Below, one piece after another: positions 16,850 to 24,901 of a stretch of DNA of 64,000 nucleotides. The notes under the pieces were generated by a model. That model had not been told where the DNA came from and ran no database searches. It was given only the letters and a program-made list of their open reading frames with translations. The translations under genes were made by a program, and so were the position numbers. The stretch is from positions 1 through 64,000 of the forward strand of contig NZ_ATWY01000016.1 of assembly GCF_000421405.1 (NCBI RefSeq), given 5' to 3'. Source of the stretch: Butyrivibrio sp. NC2007 (GTDB lineage Bacteria > Bacillota > Clostridia > Lachnospirales > Lachnospiraceae). Position 1 is the first letter of the stretch. Every line of letters starts with the position of its first letter.

Positions 16850-18964
16850 TCAAGCTACTTTATGTCTGTGGAACATTTCTGTAATGTGATGATGTTCTTT
16901 ATCATCTGTTCCAAGTCCGAATGTTGTCTTCATGATGAGTCCGTCGAATAACATGTACATAGCCGGCAGAACCAGAAGTACGGTAAACATACTGATAATG
17001 GCGCCTCTTGCCATAAGCATGCACAGAGATCCGATCATATCGATACTGGAGATAAGTCCAACACCGAAGGTTGCTGCAAAGAAGCTCAGTGCACTTACTA
17101 TGACTGACTTCATGCTGGTTGAAAGAGCTATCAGAGTAGCTTCCTTCTTATCATGGCCCGAGTTTCTCTCATTTAAGTACCTTGTTGTCATCAGGATCGC
17201 GTAGTCAACAGTTGCACCAAGCTGAATGGTTCCGATAACTACTGAAGAGATGAAAGGTATCGTTGTATTTGTGTAGTATGGAAGACCCATATTTACAAAG
17301 ATTGCAAACTCAATAACTGCTACCAGGATAAACGGCAGTGATACTGACTTAAGCACGAAGGCGATGATCAGGAACACAAGACCGATGGAAACGATGTTTA
17401 CAACCTGGAAGTCGTGGTCTGTTATGTTGATCAGATCCTTGGTACAAGGCGCTTCACCAACTACCATGGCCTTTGGATCATAGCTCTTTACAATCTGGTC
17501 TACTTTTGCGATCTGAGCATTGATCTCATCGGAAGCGATCTTGTAATCAGTTGTTAAAAGAATCATCTTCCACTCTTCACTCTGAAGATCATCCAAAAGA
17601 TCCTCAGGAATGAACTCTCTTGGGAAAGCAGGTCCCACAACGGAATCTTCACCGAGAACGGAAAGAATTCCGTCTGTATTTTCAAGCTCGGATATCATCT
17701 CGTTCATGGATGCTGTATCCAAGTTCTTATCAACAAGGAGCATATATGCGGAGTTCATATCAAAGTTCTCATCGACCTTGTTTGCTCCCTGAACACTCTC
17801 AAGGCTGTCAGGAAGTGTCTGAGTCAGGTCGTAGTAAACCTTTGTATGGTTGTTTCCGTAAAGTGCCGGGAAGATCAGTGCCAGGAAGATTGCAAAGAAT
17901 GCAAGATAATGCTTTGCAATAAACTTGGGCAGCTTTTCAAACTCAGGCATCAAAGGCTTATGTTTTGTCTTCTCAATAAGGCCGTCAAATATAAGGATCA
18001 TACTAGGAAGGATTGTTACACATCCGATTACACCAAAGATAACGCCCTTAGCCATTACAACGCCCAGGTCAATTCCCAGTGTGAAGCTCATAAAGCAAAG
18101 AGCAACAAAGCCTGCGACTGTTGTTATTGAACTTCCGATAACTGACTGGAAGGTGGCTGAAATTGCTGCTGCCATGGCTTCGTTCTTGTCAGATGTCTTT
18201 TCCAGTTCTTCCTGATAGCTGTGCCAGAGGAAGATTGAATAATCAAGGGTAACTCCCAGCTGAAGTACTGCACTAAGTGACTGGGTAATAAAAGAAATCT
18301 CTCCCTTAAATATATTCGTTCCCATGTTGTAGACGATTGCCATTCCTATACTAAGAAGGAAGAACAGCGGAATCAGGTAGGAATCCATTGTCAGTGAAAG
18401 AACTATGACTGCCAGAAGAACTGCGATACCCACATAAATAGGTGTTTCCTTCATGGCCAGGTTCTTGGTATCTGTAACGATGGCGCTCATTCCGCTCATG
18501 AAGCACTGCTTGTTGGAAATCCTTCTGATCTCCTCAATGGCATCCATGGTGCAGTCCTCAGATGTTCCGGAATCAAATATTACAAACATCATCGTTGCTG
18601 TGTCTGAGTTGAAGGCTTCATAGACCTTACTTGGAAGCATCTCCATTGGTACGCTCAGATCCATGAAGGAATCGTACCAGAGTACATTGGCTACATGGTC
18701 CACATTCTCTATTTTAGTTTTCAGAGCTGCAACATCTTTCTCTTCCATGCCCTCAGCTACATATAAGACAAAAGAGCCTGTCCCGAACTGGTCAAGAAGA
18801 ATATCCTGGCCCTTCATGGTCTCAATATCCTTGGGCAGATATGTCAGGATATCGTAATTGACTCTTGTGTTAAAGTAACCGATTGCTGATGGAATCAGAA
18901 GTGCTACAGCTGCGATCAGGATTACATATCTCAGCTTTACAATCAGTTTTGAAAGCTTATTCAT
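16850..18964 (-). CDS. MMPL/RND-family exporter
   Basis: 704 residues from the ATG of MNKLSKLIVKLRYVI, which has AGAGGAGTGAG upstream; the longer frame would run through the operator region. The layout is the RND repeat: one helix, a large extracytoplasmic loop, five helices, then the same again. Typical sequences are SAVLQLGVTLDYSIFLWHSYQEEL and IGTIQLGATVDYAILMTTRYLNE, the TM4-type helices that carry proton-relay acidic residues. It should export lipids, peptides or toxic hydrophobic compounds. It is followed by the repeat-protein gene and faces a TetR repressor gene. Confidence 0.9.
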   Translation of the reverse strand: MNKLSKLIVKLRYVILIAAVALLIPSAIGYFNTRVNYDILTYLPKDIETMKGQDILLDQFGTGSFVLYVAEGMEEKDVAALKTKIENVDHVANVLWYDSFMDLSVPMEMLPSKVYEAFNSDTATMMFVIFDSGTSEDCTMDAIEEIRRISNKQCFMSGMSAIVTDTKNLAMKETPIYVGIAVLLAVIVLSLTMDSYLIPLFFLLSIGMAIVYNMGTNIFKGEISFITQSLSAVLQLGVTLDYSIFLWHSYQEELEKTSDKNEAMAAAISATFQSVIGSSITTVAGFVALCFMSFTLGIDLGVVMAKGVIFGVIGCVTILPSMILIFDGLIEKTKHKPLMPEFEKLPKFIAKHYLAFFAIFLALIFPALYGNNHTKVYYDLTQTLPDSLESVQGANKVDENFDMNSAYMLLVDKNLDTASMNEMISELENTDGILSVLGEDSVVGPAFPREFIPEDLLDDLQSEEWKMILLTTDYKIASDEINAQIAKVDQIVKSYDPKAMVVGEAPCTKDLINITDHDFQVVNIVSIGLVFLIIAFVLKSVSLPFILVAVIEFAIFVNMGLPYYTNTTIPFISSVVIGTIQLGATVDYAILMTTRYLNERNSGHDKKEATLIALSTSMKSVIVSALSFFAATFGVGLISSIDMIGSLCMLMARGAIISMFTVLLVLPAMYMLFDGLIMKTTFGLGTDDKEHHHITEMFHRHKVA

Positions 18965-18997
18965 AACACTCACTCCTCTTTTATTAAAAATAATTAT

Positions 18998-19074
18998 TGA
19001 CCGATGGTCACTTTCTGTATTATGGTATATCACATAAATGACCACTGGTCAATAATATTTTTGACCATTAGTCA
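18998..19074. promoter_or_regulatory. Three TetR-type operators
   Basis: Three 13-bp palindromes fit TGACCNNNGGTCA: TGACCGATGGTCA (18998-19010), TGACCACTGGTCA (19039-19051) and TGACCATTAGTCA (19062-19074, one mismatch). They lie between the divergent exporter and TetR genes, where both promoters must be. This strongly suggests autoregulation plus control of the exporter operon. Confidence 0.85.
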
Positions 19075-19168
19075 TAATTTTATTTCATTTTAATAATTTT
19101 CATTTGAAATAAATGGAAACGAGCGCTTTGACGCTATGCTATAATATGTTTAAAAGGGAAGTGAACAA

Positions 19169-19792
19169 ATGGGAAAAGCAGATCTAAACAAGAAACTGAA
19201 GATGGAAAACCTTCTAAATGCCTCCTTTGAGCTCTTTACATCTCAGGGCATCAACAAGACTTCTATCTCCGACATAGTGAATAAGGCAGAGGTTGCCAAG
19301 GGAACCTTCTATCTTTATTTTAAAGACAAATATGATATAAGGAACAGGCTCATCGCCCACAAGTCCTCGCAGCTCTTTATGCAGGCCTACAATGCCCTTC
19401 AGGAATCGGGCATAACAGACTTTGAAGAGCGTATCATCTTTATAATGGACCATGTCCTTGATGAACTTGCTGCCAACAAGGGACTTTTATCCTTCATCTA
19501 CAAGGATTTGTCCTGGGCAGTGTTTAAAAGAGCTCTCATCACCCCTATGAGTGATGAAGACGTGGACTTTACCAAAGTTTATGAGAATATGATCGCAGAG
19601 TCGGGACTAAACCTTAAGGACCCGGAGGTCATGCTCTTTATGATAATTGAACTTGTTGGTTCAACCGGCTACAGCTCCATAATGTACAGCGATCCCGTAA
19701 GCCTTGAAGAGCTTAAGCCCCACCTTGCAGAAACCGTTAGGGGCATAATAAGAGCCCACACAGACAAGCCCAAAAAGAATAAGACTAAATAA
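19169..19792 (+). CDS. TetR/AcrR-family repressor of the MMPL exporter
   Basis: 207 residues. The N-terminal TetR helix-turn-helix spans about 15-60: LLNASFELFTSQGINKTSISDIVNKAEVAKGTFYLYFKDKYD, shown here only to mark the region by its TSISDIV and GTFYLYFKDK signatures. The rest is a helical ligand domain. SD is AGGGAAGTGA. It is divergent from the exporter operon, and the shared intergenic region holds three palindromic sites. It most likely represses both directions until an exported compound or its precursor binds. Confidence 0.92.
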   Translation: MGKADLNKKLKMENLLNASFELFTSQGINKTSISDIVNKAEVAKGTFYLYFKDKYDIRNRLIAHKSSQLFMQAYNALQESGITDFEERIIFIMDHVLDELAANKGLLSFIYKDLSWAVFKRALITPMSDEDVDFTKVYENMIAESGLNLKDPEVMLFMIIELVGSTGYSSIMYSDPVSLEELKPHLAETVRGIIRAHTDKPKKNKTK

Positions 19793-19829
19793 AAAAGCCC
19801 TACAGACTATCATGAGTCTGTAGGGTTTT
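19792..19829. terminator. Bidirectional terminator between TetR and SDR genes
   Basis: CCCTACAGACT and AGTCTGTAGGG form a perfect 11-bp stem with a 6-nt loop. An A run precedes it and TTTTATTA follows, so it can work for both converging genes. Confidence 0.9.
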
Positions 19830-19849
19830 ATTATATGCCTGATATTTAA

Positions 19850-20605
19850 TTACTGAAGAACGAATCCACCGTTAGGTGAGATAACCTGTCCTGTTACGTA
19901 AGGTGCTGTAAGGAGATATCCAAGAGCGCCTGCGATATCTGAAACGTCACCGATGAATCCTTCCGGAATAGTTGCTGCAAGAGCATTGAGCTCATCCTGG
20001 TTAACGCCGCGGAGCATATCCGTCATGATCATTCCGGGAGCGATAGCATTTACTCTAACGCCTCTTCCTGCGAACTCAAGAGCAAGAGCTCTTGTAAGAC
20101 CGATGATACCTGACTTGGATGCGCAGTAGTCTGCCTGATTGATAACACCTGTAAGTCCTCCGACTGAAGATGTGTTAACGATGCAGCACTGGTTGTCCTT
20201 GCTTGAGTGGTTGATCATGTGAGGAAGAACAAGGTGTGTCATGTGAAGGAAGCTCATAAGGTTTGTATTGATAACGTTCTCATACTGCTCTCTCTTGATG
20301 TCGATCCAGTTACAGTTATTTGTGATGCCTGCGTTGTTTACAAGAACGTCGATATTCTCACCGAACTTATCTACTGCAGCCTTTACAAGTGCTTCGCAAT
20401 CCTCATACTTACTAACGTCAGCTCTAACTACTAAAGTCTCTACTCCATACTGCTCAGAAATCTTAGCTGCAAGATTGTCTGAAAGAGTCTTTGAAGACTC
20501 ACTTCTGTAGTTGATAACTACGTTGTACCCAAGCTCTCCAAGCTTAAGTGCCATTCCTTCTCCAATACCCCTGGAGCCGCCTGTGATAATTGCTGTTTTT
20601 GCCAT
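19850..20605 (-). CDS. Short-chain dehydrogenase/reductase (FabG-like)
   Basis: 251 residues, a classical SDR. The NAD(P) site is TGGSRGIG at 8-15, followed by NNAG near 91, the catalytic Ser in NTSSVGG and the catalytic YCASK motif. The sequence resembles 3-oxoacyl-ACP reductases (VRVNAIAPGMIMTDM, GQVISPNGGF). It could act in fatty acid synthesis or on another ketone or alcohol. It stands alone, outside any fab cluster, so the substrate is open. SD is AGGAGGG. The gene lies between two terminators and is monocistronic. Confidence 0.88.
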   Translation of the reverse strand: MAKTAIITGGSRGIGEGMALKLGELGYNVVINYRSESSKTLSDNLAAKISEQYGVETLVVRADVSKYEDCEALVKAAVDKFGENIDVLVNNAGITNNCNWIDIKREQYENVINTNLMSFLHMTHLVLPHMINHSSKDNQCCIVNTSSVGGLTGVINQADYCASKSGIIGLTRALALEFAGRGVRVNAIAPGMIMTDMLRGVNQDELNALAATIPEGFIGDVSDIAGALGYLLTAPYVTGQVISPNGGFVLQ

Positions 20606-20706
20606 TTTTACATACCCTCCTGAAAATATTTTGTAATCCCCCGTGCCCGTTTACGGACACTAGTATATGATAACATATTGATATTTTTTTGTCAATTTAG
20701 TGAACA

Positions 20707-20734
20707 CAAAAAGCCATGCAAAATTGCATGGCTT
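20707..20734 (-). terminator. Terminator of the long valS-folC-RidA operon
   Basis: AAGCCATGCAA and TTGCATGGCTT form a perfect 11-bp stem, followed on the minus strand by a T run. It is placed immediately after the TPR lipoprotein gene. Confidence 0.85.
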
Positions 20735-20739
20735 ATACA

Positions 20740-21789
20740 TCATCTTGTGGATAGGAATATATTTTCTCTTATGGCTTCCTGATCATCAGGGTACTTGGCA
20801 AGATAGGTCTCCATCATGCTCTGCGCCACATCAAAATCACCGCTGTATTCATAGGCAGTGATCTCATTGAGCATAAGCGCCTGATTGAGATTCTTGTCAT
20901 CAAGGGCAAGTCCGGCTTCAAAGGAAGAAACAGCAGACGAATAATCCCCCTGCCTGATCTGACACATACCCAGCTGATTGTAAACAAGAGCGCTGTCAGG
21001 CTCTTCGCTTAAGTAGTTCCTGTAAACACTGATGGCATAGTTATAGTCGCCCTGTTTTTCTCCGGTCTGACCAAGAAGAATGACAACAGGCTCTTTTTCC
21101 TGGTTTCTCTCGTTGTTGGCAGCCTCCAAATAGCTCTGGGCCTCTGCATTGTTCCCCAGGTAGTAGGAAATCTGTCCCTTTTCAAAATTGGACATAAACT
21201 CCCTGCCGTTGTCGATGGCAGTCTGAAGAATAGCTGTAGCCTCATCGGTATAGCCATACTCATCAAGTGCCTTATAAATCATTATGATCATTGAATAATC
21301 TCGGGAATTAAGTGCTATAGCCTTGGTAAAATCCGAGTATCCGGCATCATGGTTGCCTGAAGCCAGTTCTGCTGTGCCTCTTAGGTAATAGGCGTTGCTG
21401 TCATTACTTCTAAGAGACAAAATGGCGTCATACACCTCTTTTGCCTTGTTATAGTCCTTGGTGTTTAAATAGGCTTCTGCCAGGTAATAGTTGGTATCAA
21501 AGTCCATATCATCAACTATTCCCTCATCTGCAGCAAGAGAAGCAAGAAGATTCTCAATAGCTTTGTCGTACTCTCCCCTGTTAAGGTATGCAATGCCTCT
21601 TCCCCTGTAAATAAGGCATTTATCCTCCTCACCCTTCTCAGCCGCATCAAAGCTCTCCAGAGCGCTCTGATACTCATGGCTCTCGATATAGCTAAATCCC
21701 GAATCAATATTGTGTCTGCCGTTTAGGCTTCCGCATCCGGTCAAAAGTACCGCTGCAAGCGCCGTGCAGGCAATAATATGATATCTCAA
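20740..21789 (-). CDS. TPR-repeat lipoprotein
   Basis: 349 residues. The lipoprotein signal peptide ends in LAAVLLTGCGS, with Cys19 as the lipid-modified residue. The rest is tetratricopeptide repeats: SYIESHEYQSALESFDAAEKG, KCLIYRGRGIAYLNRGEY, then YYLAEAYLNTKDYNKAKEVY and several more to the end. The start is TTG with GGGGGAAT at suitable spacing. It should sit on the outer face of the membrane as a protein-interaction scaffold. It is the last gene of the operon with RidA, the 80-residue protein and the acyltransferase genes. Its partners are unknown. Confidence 0.85.
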   Translation of the reverse strand: MRYHIIACTALAAVLLTGCGSLNGRHNIDSGFSYIESHEYQSALESFDAAEKGEEDKCLIYRGRGIAYLNRGEYDKAIENLLASLAADEGIVDDMDFDTNYYLAEAYLNTKDYNKAKEVYDAILSLRSNDSNAYYLRGTAELASGNHDAGYSDFTKAIALNSRDYSMIIMIYKALDEYGYTDEATAILQTAIDNGREFMSNFEKGQISYYLGNNAEAQSYLEAANNERNQEKEPVVILLGQTGEKQGDYNYAISVYRNYLSEEPDSALVYNQLGMCQIRQGDYSSAVSSFEAGLALDDKNLNQALMLNEITAYEYSGDFDVAQSMMETYLAKYPDDQEAIRENIFLSTR

Positions 21790-21819
21790 ATTGATTCCCC
21801 CATGTATATCGCCAGGTAA

Positions 21820-22194
21820 TTACTTAAGGTACGCTACAACCTCAACTTCGCAAAGAACGTTTCTCGGAAGCTGTTTAACTGCTACGCAGCTTCTTGCAGG
21901 CTTTCCTGTAAAGTATCTCTCGTAAACAGCGTTGAATGCTGCAAAATCGCTCATCTCAGCAAGGAAGCAGGTTGTCTTTACAACGTGCTCATAGTCTGTG
22001 CCTGCTGCGTGAAGGATCTCACCAATATTTCTGCAGACTCTGTCAGCCTGATCAGCAATAGTTGTTGTATCGATCTCTCCATCCTCAGGATTGATCGGAA
22101 TCTGTCCTGATGCATAGAGAAAATCTCCTGCCTTGATGGCCTGTGAATAAGGGCCGATTGCCTGTGGTGCCTTGTCTGTTGAAATGTATTCCAT
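21820..22194 (-). CDS. ridA: RidA-family enamine/imine deaminase
   Basis: 124 residues, the full family length. It contains APQAIGPYSQAIKAGDFLYASGQIPI at the start (residues about 9-34) and the conserved arginine near 105 in PARSCVAVKQLP. RidA hydrolyses reactive enamines and imines made by PLP enzymes, protecting other enzymes. SD is AAGGAGGAG. A pair of hairpin repeats separates it from the preceding 80-residue gene, but no terminator does. Confidence 0.95.
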   Translation of the reverse strand: MEYISTDKAPQAIGPYSQAIKAGDFLYASGQIPINPEDGEIDTTTIADQADRVCRNIGEILHAAGTDYEHVVKTTCFLAEMSDFAAFNAVYERYFTGKPARSCVAVKQLPRNVLCEVEVVAYLK

Positions 22195-22236
22195 GATTTC
22201 TCCTCCTTTTATTTATGTGCTCTGCTCTGGGATTCT

Positions 22237-22310
22237 CACCAGGCTCGAAAATACCTCGCCAGGTGTTCACCCATGGCTCGCACTAAGCTCGAAAACACCT
22301 CGCTAAGTGC
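22237..22310. repeat. Two copies of a covarying hairpin repeat
   Basis: Unit A (22237-22265) has arms CACCAGGC and GCCAGGTG. Unit B (22280-22310) has arms GCACTAAGC and GCTAAGTGC. Both enclose nearly the same core, TCGAAAAYACCTC. The inner stem changes together on both sides (GGC/GCC, AGC/GCT) while an A opposite A mismatch is kept. Two more copies lie upstream of purO. Unit B overlaps the last codons of the 80-residue gene. Confidence 0.75.
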
Positions 22311-22545
22311 TCTGCTCACCAAAAACAGCTGTAACATAGAATCCTCTGGCGTTTTCTTCTACCTTGGTCACTACACCTTCTCTCTCGAGCATCCTCTCAC
22401 GGAACGGGAAATTACCGCTCATTGCAAGGGATGGATCGATGGTATAGTAATAGTTACTTGGAAGCACTCCCTCCGTTACCGTTACATGATCTCCCTCGTT
22501 TAACAGTCCCGGTCGCTCCATTTTAAAAACCATCTCTCTAGCCAT
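22303..22545 (-). CDS. Conserved hypothetical protein, 80 residues
   Basis: 80 residues with ERPGLLNEGDHVTVTEGVL in the first half and FRERMLEREGVVTKVEENA then a beta-strand-like FYVTAVF at the end. There is no membrane segment or signal peptide. The look is of a small beta-rich protein. SD is GAGGTGAT. It begins four bases after the SGNH hydrolase gene stops, and RidA follows, so it belongs to the same operon. I recall similar short proteins in other Clostridia but know of no function for them. The last codons lie inside a hairpin repeat, which may have replaced the original C-terminus. Confidence 0.75.
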   Translation of the reverse strand: MAREMVFKMERPGLLNEGDHVTVTEGVLPSNYYYTIDPSLAMSGNFPFRERMLEREGVVTKVEENARGFYVTAVFGEQST

Positions 22546-22549
22546 TTTA

Positions 22550-23524
22550 TCACCTCACTATAGCATTATGAAGTAAAAACTCATGCCATCTTTCATAAGC
22601 TGAAGCTTTTAAGTGAACATCATCTGAAGAAAGCGTTGAATCAAGGTTTCCTTCCTCATCATCCACCGACTCGTTCATATCTATGAAAAAGATGGTCTTA
22701 TTGTCTGCAAGCTCCGCAAGTGATGCGTTTCTTGAATTGATCTTTTCATTGTTGAAGTTCTTGTCGACCCTACTCTTTGCAGCAGCAACGTGCATAATGC
22801 CCTGAATGTAGATTATTGCATCCGGCTGAAGTTCTCTGATCTTATTTATTACCTCAGCATAGGCATTCTTGAAATACTCGTTGTCACCGGTTCCGATCTC
22901 GTTAAGTCCCAGCATGATATAGACCTTGCCGTACTGATTCTCTGTAAGGGCCTGTTCGAGTCCAATCTTGCCGTCATCAGTCTTGATGTACTCCTTCTTG
23001 AACACATCATAGATGGTCAGGGATACCTTGGCATAGAAGGTTGCACGTGTATCCAGTGGCTCACAGTACTCTGAAAGTCCAACGGTCCTGGAATCGCCTA
23101 TAAATACTGCATCTGTAAAGTAATCATCGTCAACCTCTGTAAACTCATAGGTAATATCCTCAGAATTTCCCGAAACATCGTTACCTGAAATATCATTTCC
23201 TGAGATGTCATTTCCGGAGATATCAACAACCTCTAAAGGTTCTTCGCTTCCTTCCGGTTCACTCTCCTCTTCAGTAAGCTCTTTTCCCTCATCAGGACCT
23301 TGTGTATCCTCAGGTAAAAGAGCTTCCTCCTCAGTGCTGCTCCATGGAAAAATCTCATCTGTCGCACCCTTAAGTGCCAGAGCCATAAGAGGTATATCAC
23401 CGGACTCATACTTATCGGCATATCCGGCATATACAGTGTCCTTGAAAATCAGCGACACTATCGATAATGCAATTGTAATGACCACAATTCCCACAAGGAT
23501 CGGGCATTTCTTTAGGATCTTCAA
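22550..23524 (-). CDS. Membrane-anchored SGNH hydrolase, O-acetyltransferase partner
   Basis: 324 residues. An N-terminal membrane segment spans about 8-26. A low-complexity acidic region follows, with four DISGN/DVSGN pentads near 98-120. The SGNH domain begins at FIGDSRTVGL (block I with nucleophile Ser), continues with MLGLNEIG (block III region) and ends with DDVHLKASAYERW, holding the catalytic Asp and His. The start codon is TTG, with GAAAGG upstream. It follows an MBOAT gene, the usual arrangement for moving acetyl groups across the membrane onto a wall polymer or polysaccharide. The acceptor is unknown. Confidence 0.85.
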   Translation of the reverse strand: MKILKKCPILVGIVVITIALSIVSLIFKDTVYAGYADKYESGDIPLMALALKGATDEIFPWSSTEEEALLPEDTQGPDEGKELTEEESEPEGSEEPLEVVDISGNDISGNDISGNDVSGNSEDITYEFTEVDDDYFTDAVFIGDSRTVGLSEYCEPLDTRATFYAKVSLTIYDVFKKEYIKTDDGKIGLEQALTENQYGKVYIMLGLNEIGTGDNEYFKNAYAEVINKIRELQPDAIIYIQGIMHVAAAKSRVDKNFNNEKINSRNASLAELADNKTIFFIDMNESVDDEEGNLDSTLSSDDVHLKASAYERWHEFLLHNAIVR

Positions 23525-23539
23525 ATCATTTGCCTTTCA

Positions 23540-24901
23540 TCAGAACTTAAAATACATAAATGGATTGCCTGCTGCTCCTGCAAGGCTGTAGATACATGCC
23601 CAAAACAGGATCAACCATAGGATGTTAAATATCCATCTGTTCCTGCGATTTACCCAAAAGTCATAGACTTTCGGAATCAAGAGAATTAGCGATGGAAGCA
23701 GAACAGTCCAGTAAATACCGATATTTTTCAAAAAGTCGCCCTGATTTACCGCTATTCCCGAACCTGTAAAGGGAAACAGCCTTGAAAAGTATGTTCCAAG
23801 CATGTCGAAATCAGATATAGCGAATACTACCCAGGTAAGCGGAATGAGAATAAGTACATTCACTTTGCCAACAAATTTTGAAAGAGGCGCAGGAAATCTC
23901 TTAAGCACAAAGAGCCTCTCGCAGATGATAAGAAAGCACAGTGAAAGTCCCCAGATGATAAAGTTTAAGGTTATTCCATGCCAGAAGCCGGTAACGAGCC
24001 AGACAACCAGGAGGTTAAAGACTGTCCTTGCTTCTCCCTTTCTGCTGCCGCCCAGAGGAATGTAGATATAATCCCTGAACCAGGATCCAAGGGTTGCATG
24101 CCATCTTCTGTAGAATTCTGATACACTGCCACTTCCGTAAGGGTGGTCAAAGTTTGTGATAAAGGGAAATCCGATCATTACGCCGATTCCTGCTGCCATA
24201 AGCGAATATCCCCAGAAATCAAAGTAGAGCTCAAGTGAATAGGTAACGGCTCCAAGCCAGGCAAGAGGCGTTGAAATACTCTCATAGCCTATGGTTCCGA
24301 TATCCTTCCAGAGCATGGCCAGGTGGTCGGCCAGAAGAACCTTCATTGCAAGACCTGCCACAAAGAAGCGAAGTCCGTCCTCTATGGACTCTGCTATCTG
24401 ACTTAAGGATGTCTTTTCCCTAAGGGCGGTATTCTCAAGGTACTTGTCAAACCTCATGATAGGTCCTGATACCACCTGCGGGAACATGCAAAAATAAGCC
24501 GCAACATCAACAAATGATGCGTCTTTTTCTACTTTGCCCCTATATACATCCATCTGATAGCTGATCATTTTGAAGATGTAGAAACTGATGCCAATCGGCA
24601 AAAGAGACTTGTCCACATACTGACCAAGGATCTTGAATTCTATGAGCATTCCTGCGTCTATTGCAAGAACGAAGAATAAAAGAGACTTACTCTTTTCTCC
24701 AAACTGTGCCTTGGCAAAGAGGAAGTTTACTATAACTGCCGCTAAAAGGGCAGGGAACATCCTAAGGTCTCCCACCGCATAAAACAAAAGACTCCCAAAA
24801 AGAAGAGTCCATGTTCTAAATCTAACCGGTGTAAGATAAAAAGCCACCAAAAATACAGGTAAAAACCTGAATATAAAATTAAGGTCAGAAAAATTAACCA
24901 T
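23540..24901 (-). CDS. MBOAT-family O-acyltransferase (AlgI/PatA-like)
   Basis: 453 residues with about 10-12 membrane segments. Family marks are the FCMFPQVVSGPIMRFD region, SEFYRRWHATLGSWFRDYIYIPLGG just before mid-protein (about residues 255-280) and the catalytic histidine in TGFWHGITLNFIIWG. MBOAT enzymes take acyl groups from the cytoplasm and pass them outward; with an SGNH partner downstream this is a polymer O-acetylation pair. The start overlaps the end of the preceding TPR gene by eight bases. Substrate could be peptidoglycan, teichoic acid or an exopolysaccharide. Confidence 0.92.
   Translation of the reverse strand: MVNFSDLNFIFRFLPVFLVAFYLTPVRFRTWTLLFGSLLFYAVGDLRMFPALLAAVIVNFLFAKAQFGEKSKSLLFFVLAIDAGMLIEFKILGQYVDKSLLPIGISFYIFKMISYQMDVYRGKVEKDASFVDVAAYFCMFPQVVSGPIMRFDKYLENTALREKTSLSQIAESIEDGLRFFVAGLAMKVLLADHLAMLWKDIGTIGYESISTPLAWLGAVTYSLELYFDFWGYSLMAAGIGVMIGFPFITNFDHPYGSGSVSEFYRRWHATLGSWFRDYIYIPLGGSRKGEARTVFNLLVVWLVTGFWHGITLNFIIWGLSLCFLIICERLFVLKRFPAPLSKFVGKVNVLILIPLTWVVFAISDFDMLGTYFSRLFPFTGSGIAVNQGDFLKNIGIYWTVLLPSLILLIPKVYDFWVNRRNRWIFNILWLILFWACIYSLAGAAGNPFMYFKF

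Noticed and set aside
16850..19045. Longer N-terminus for the MMPL exporter
   Set aside because: The extension would cover an operator and lacks an SD; the inner ATG has AGAGGAGTGAG and starts at the usual first helix.
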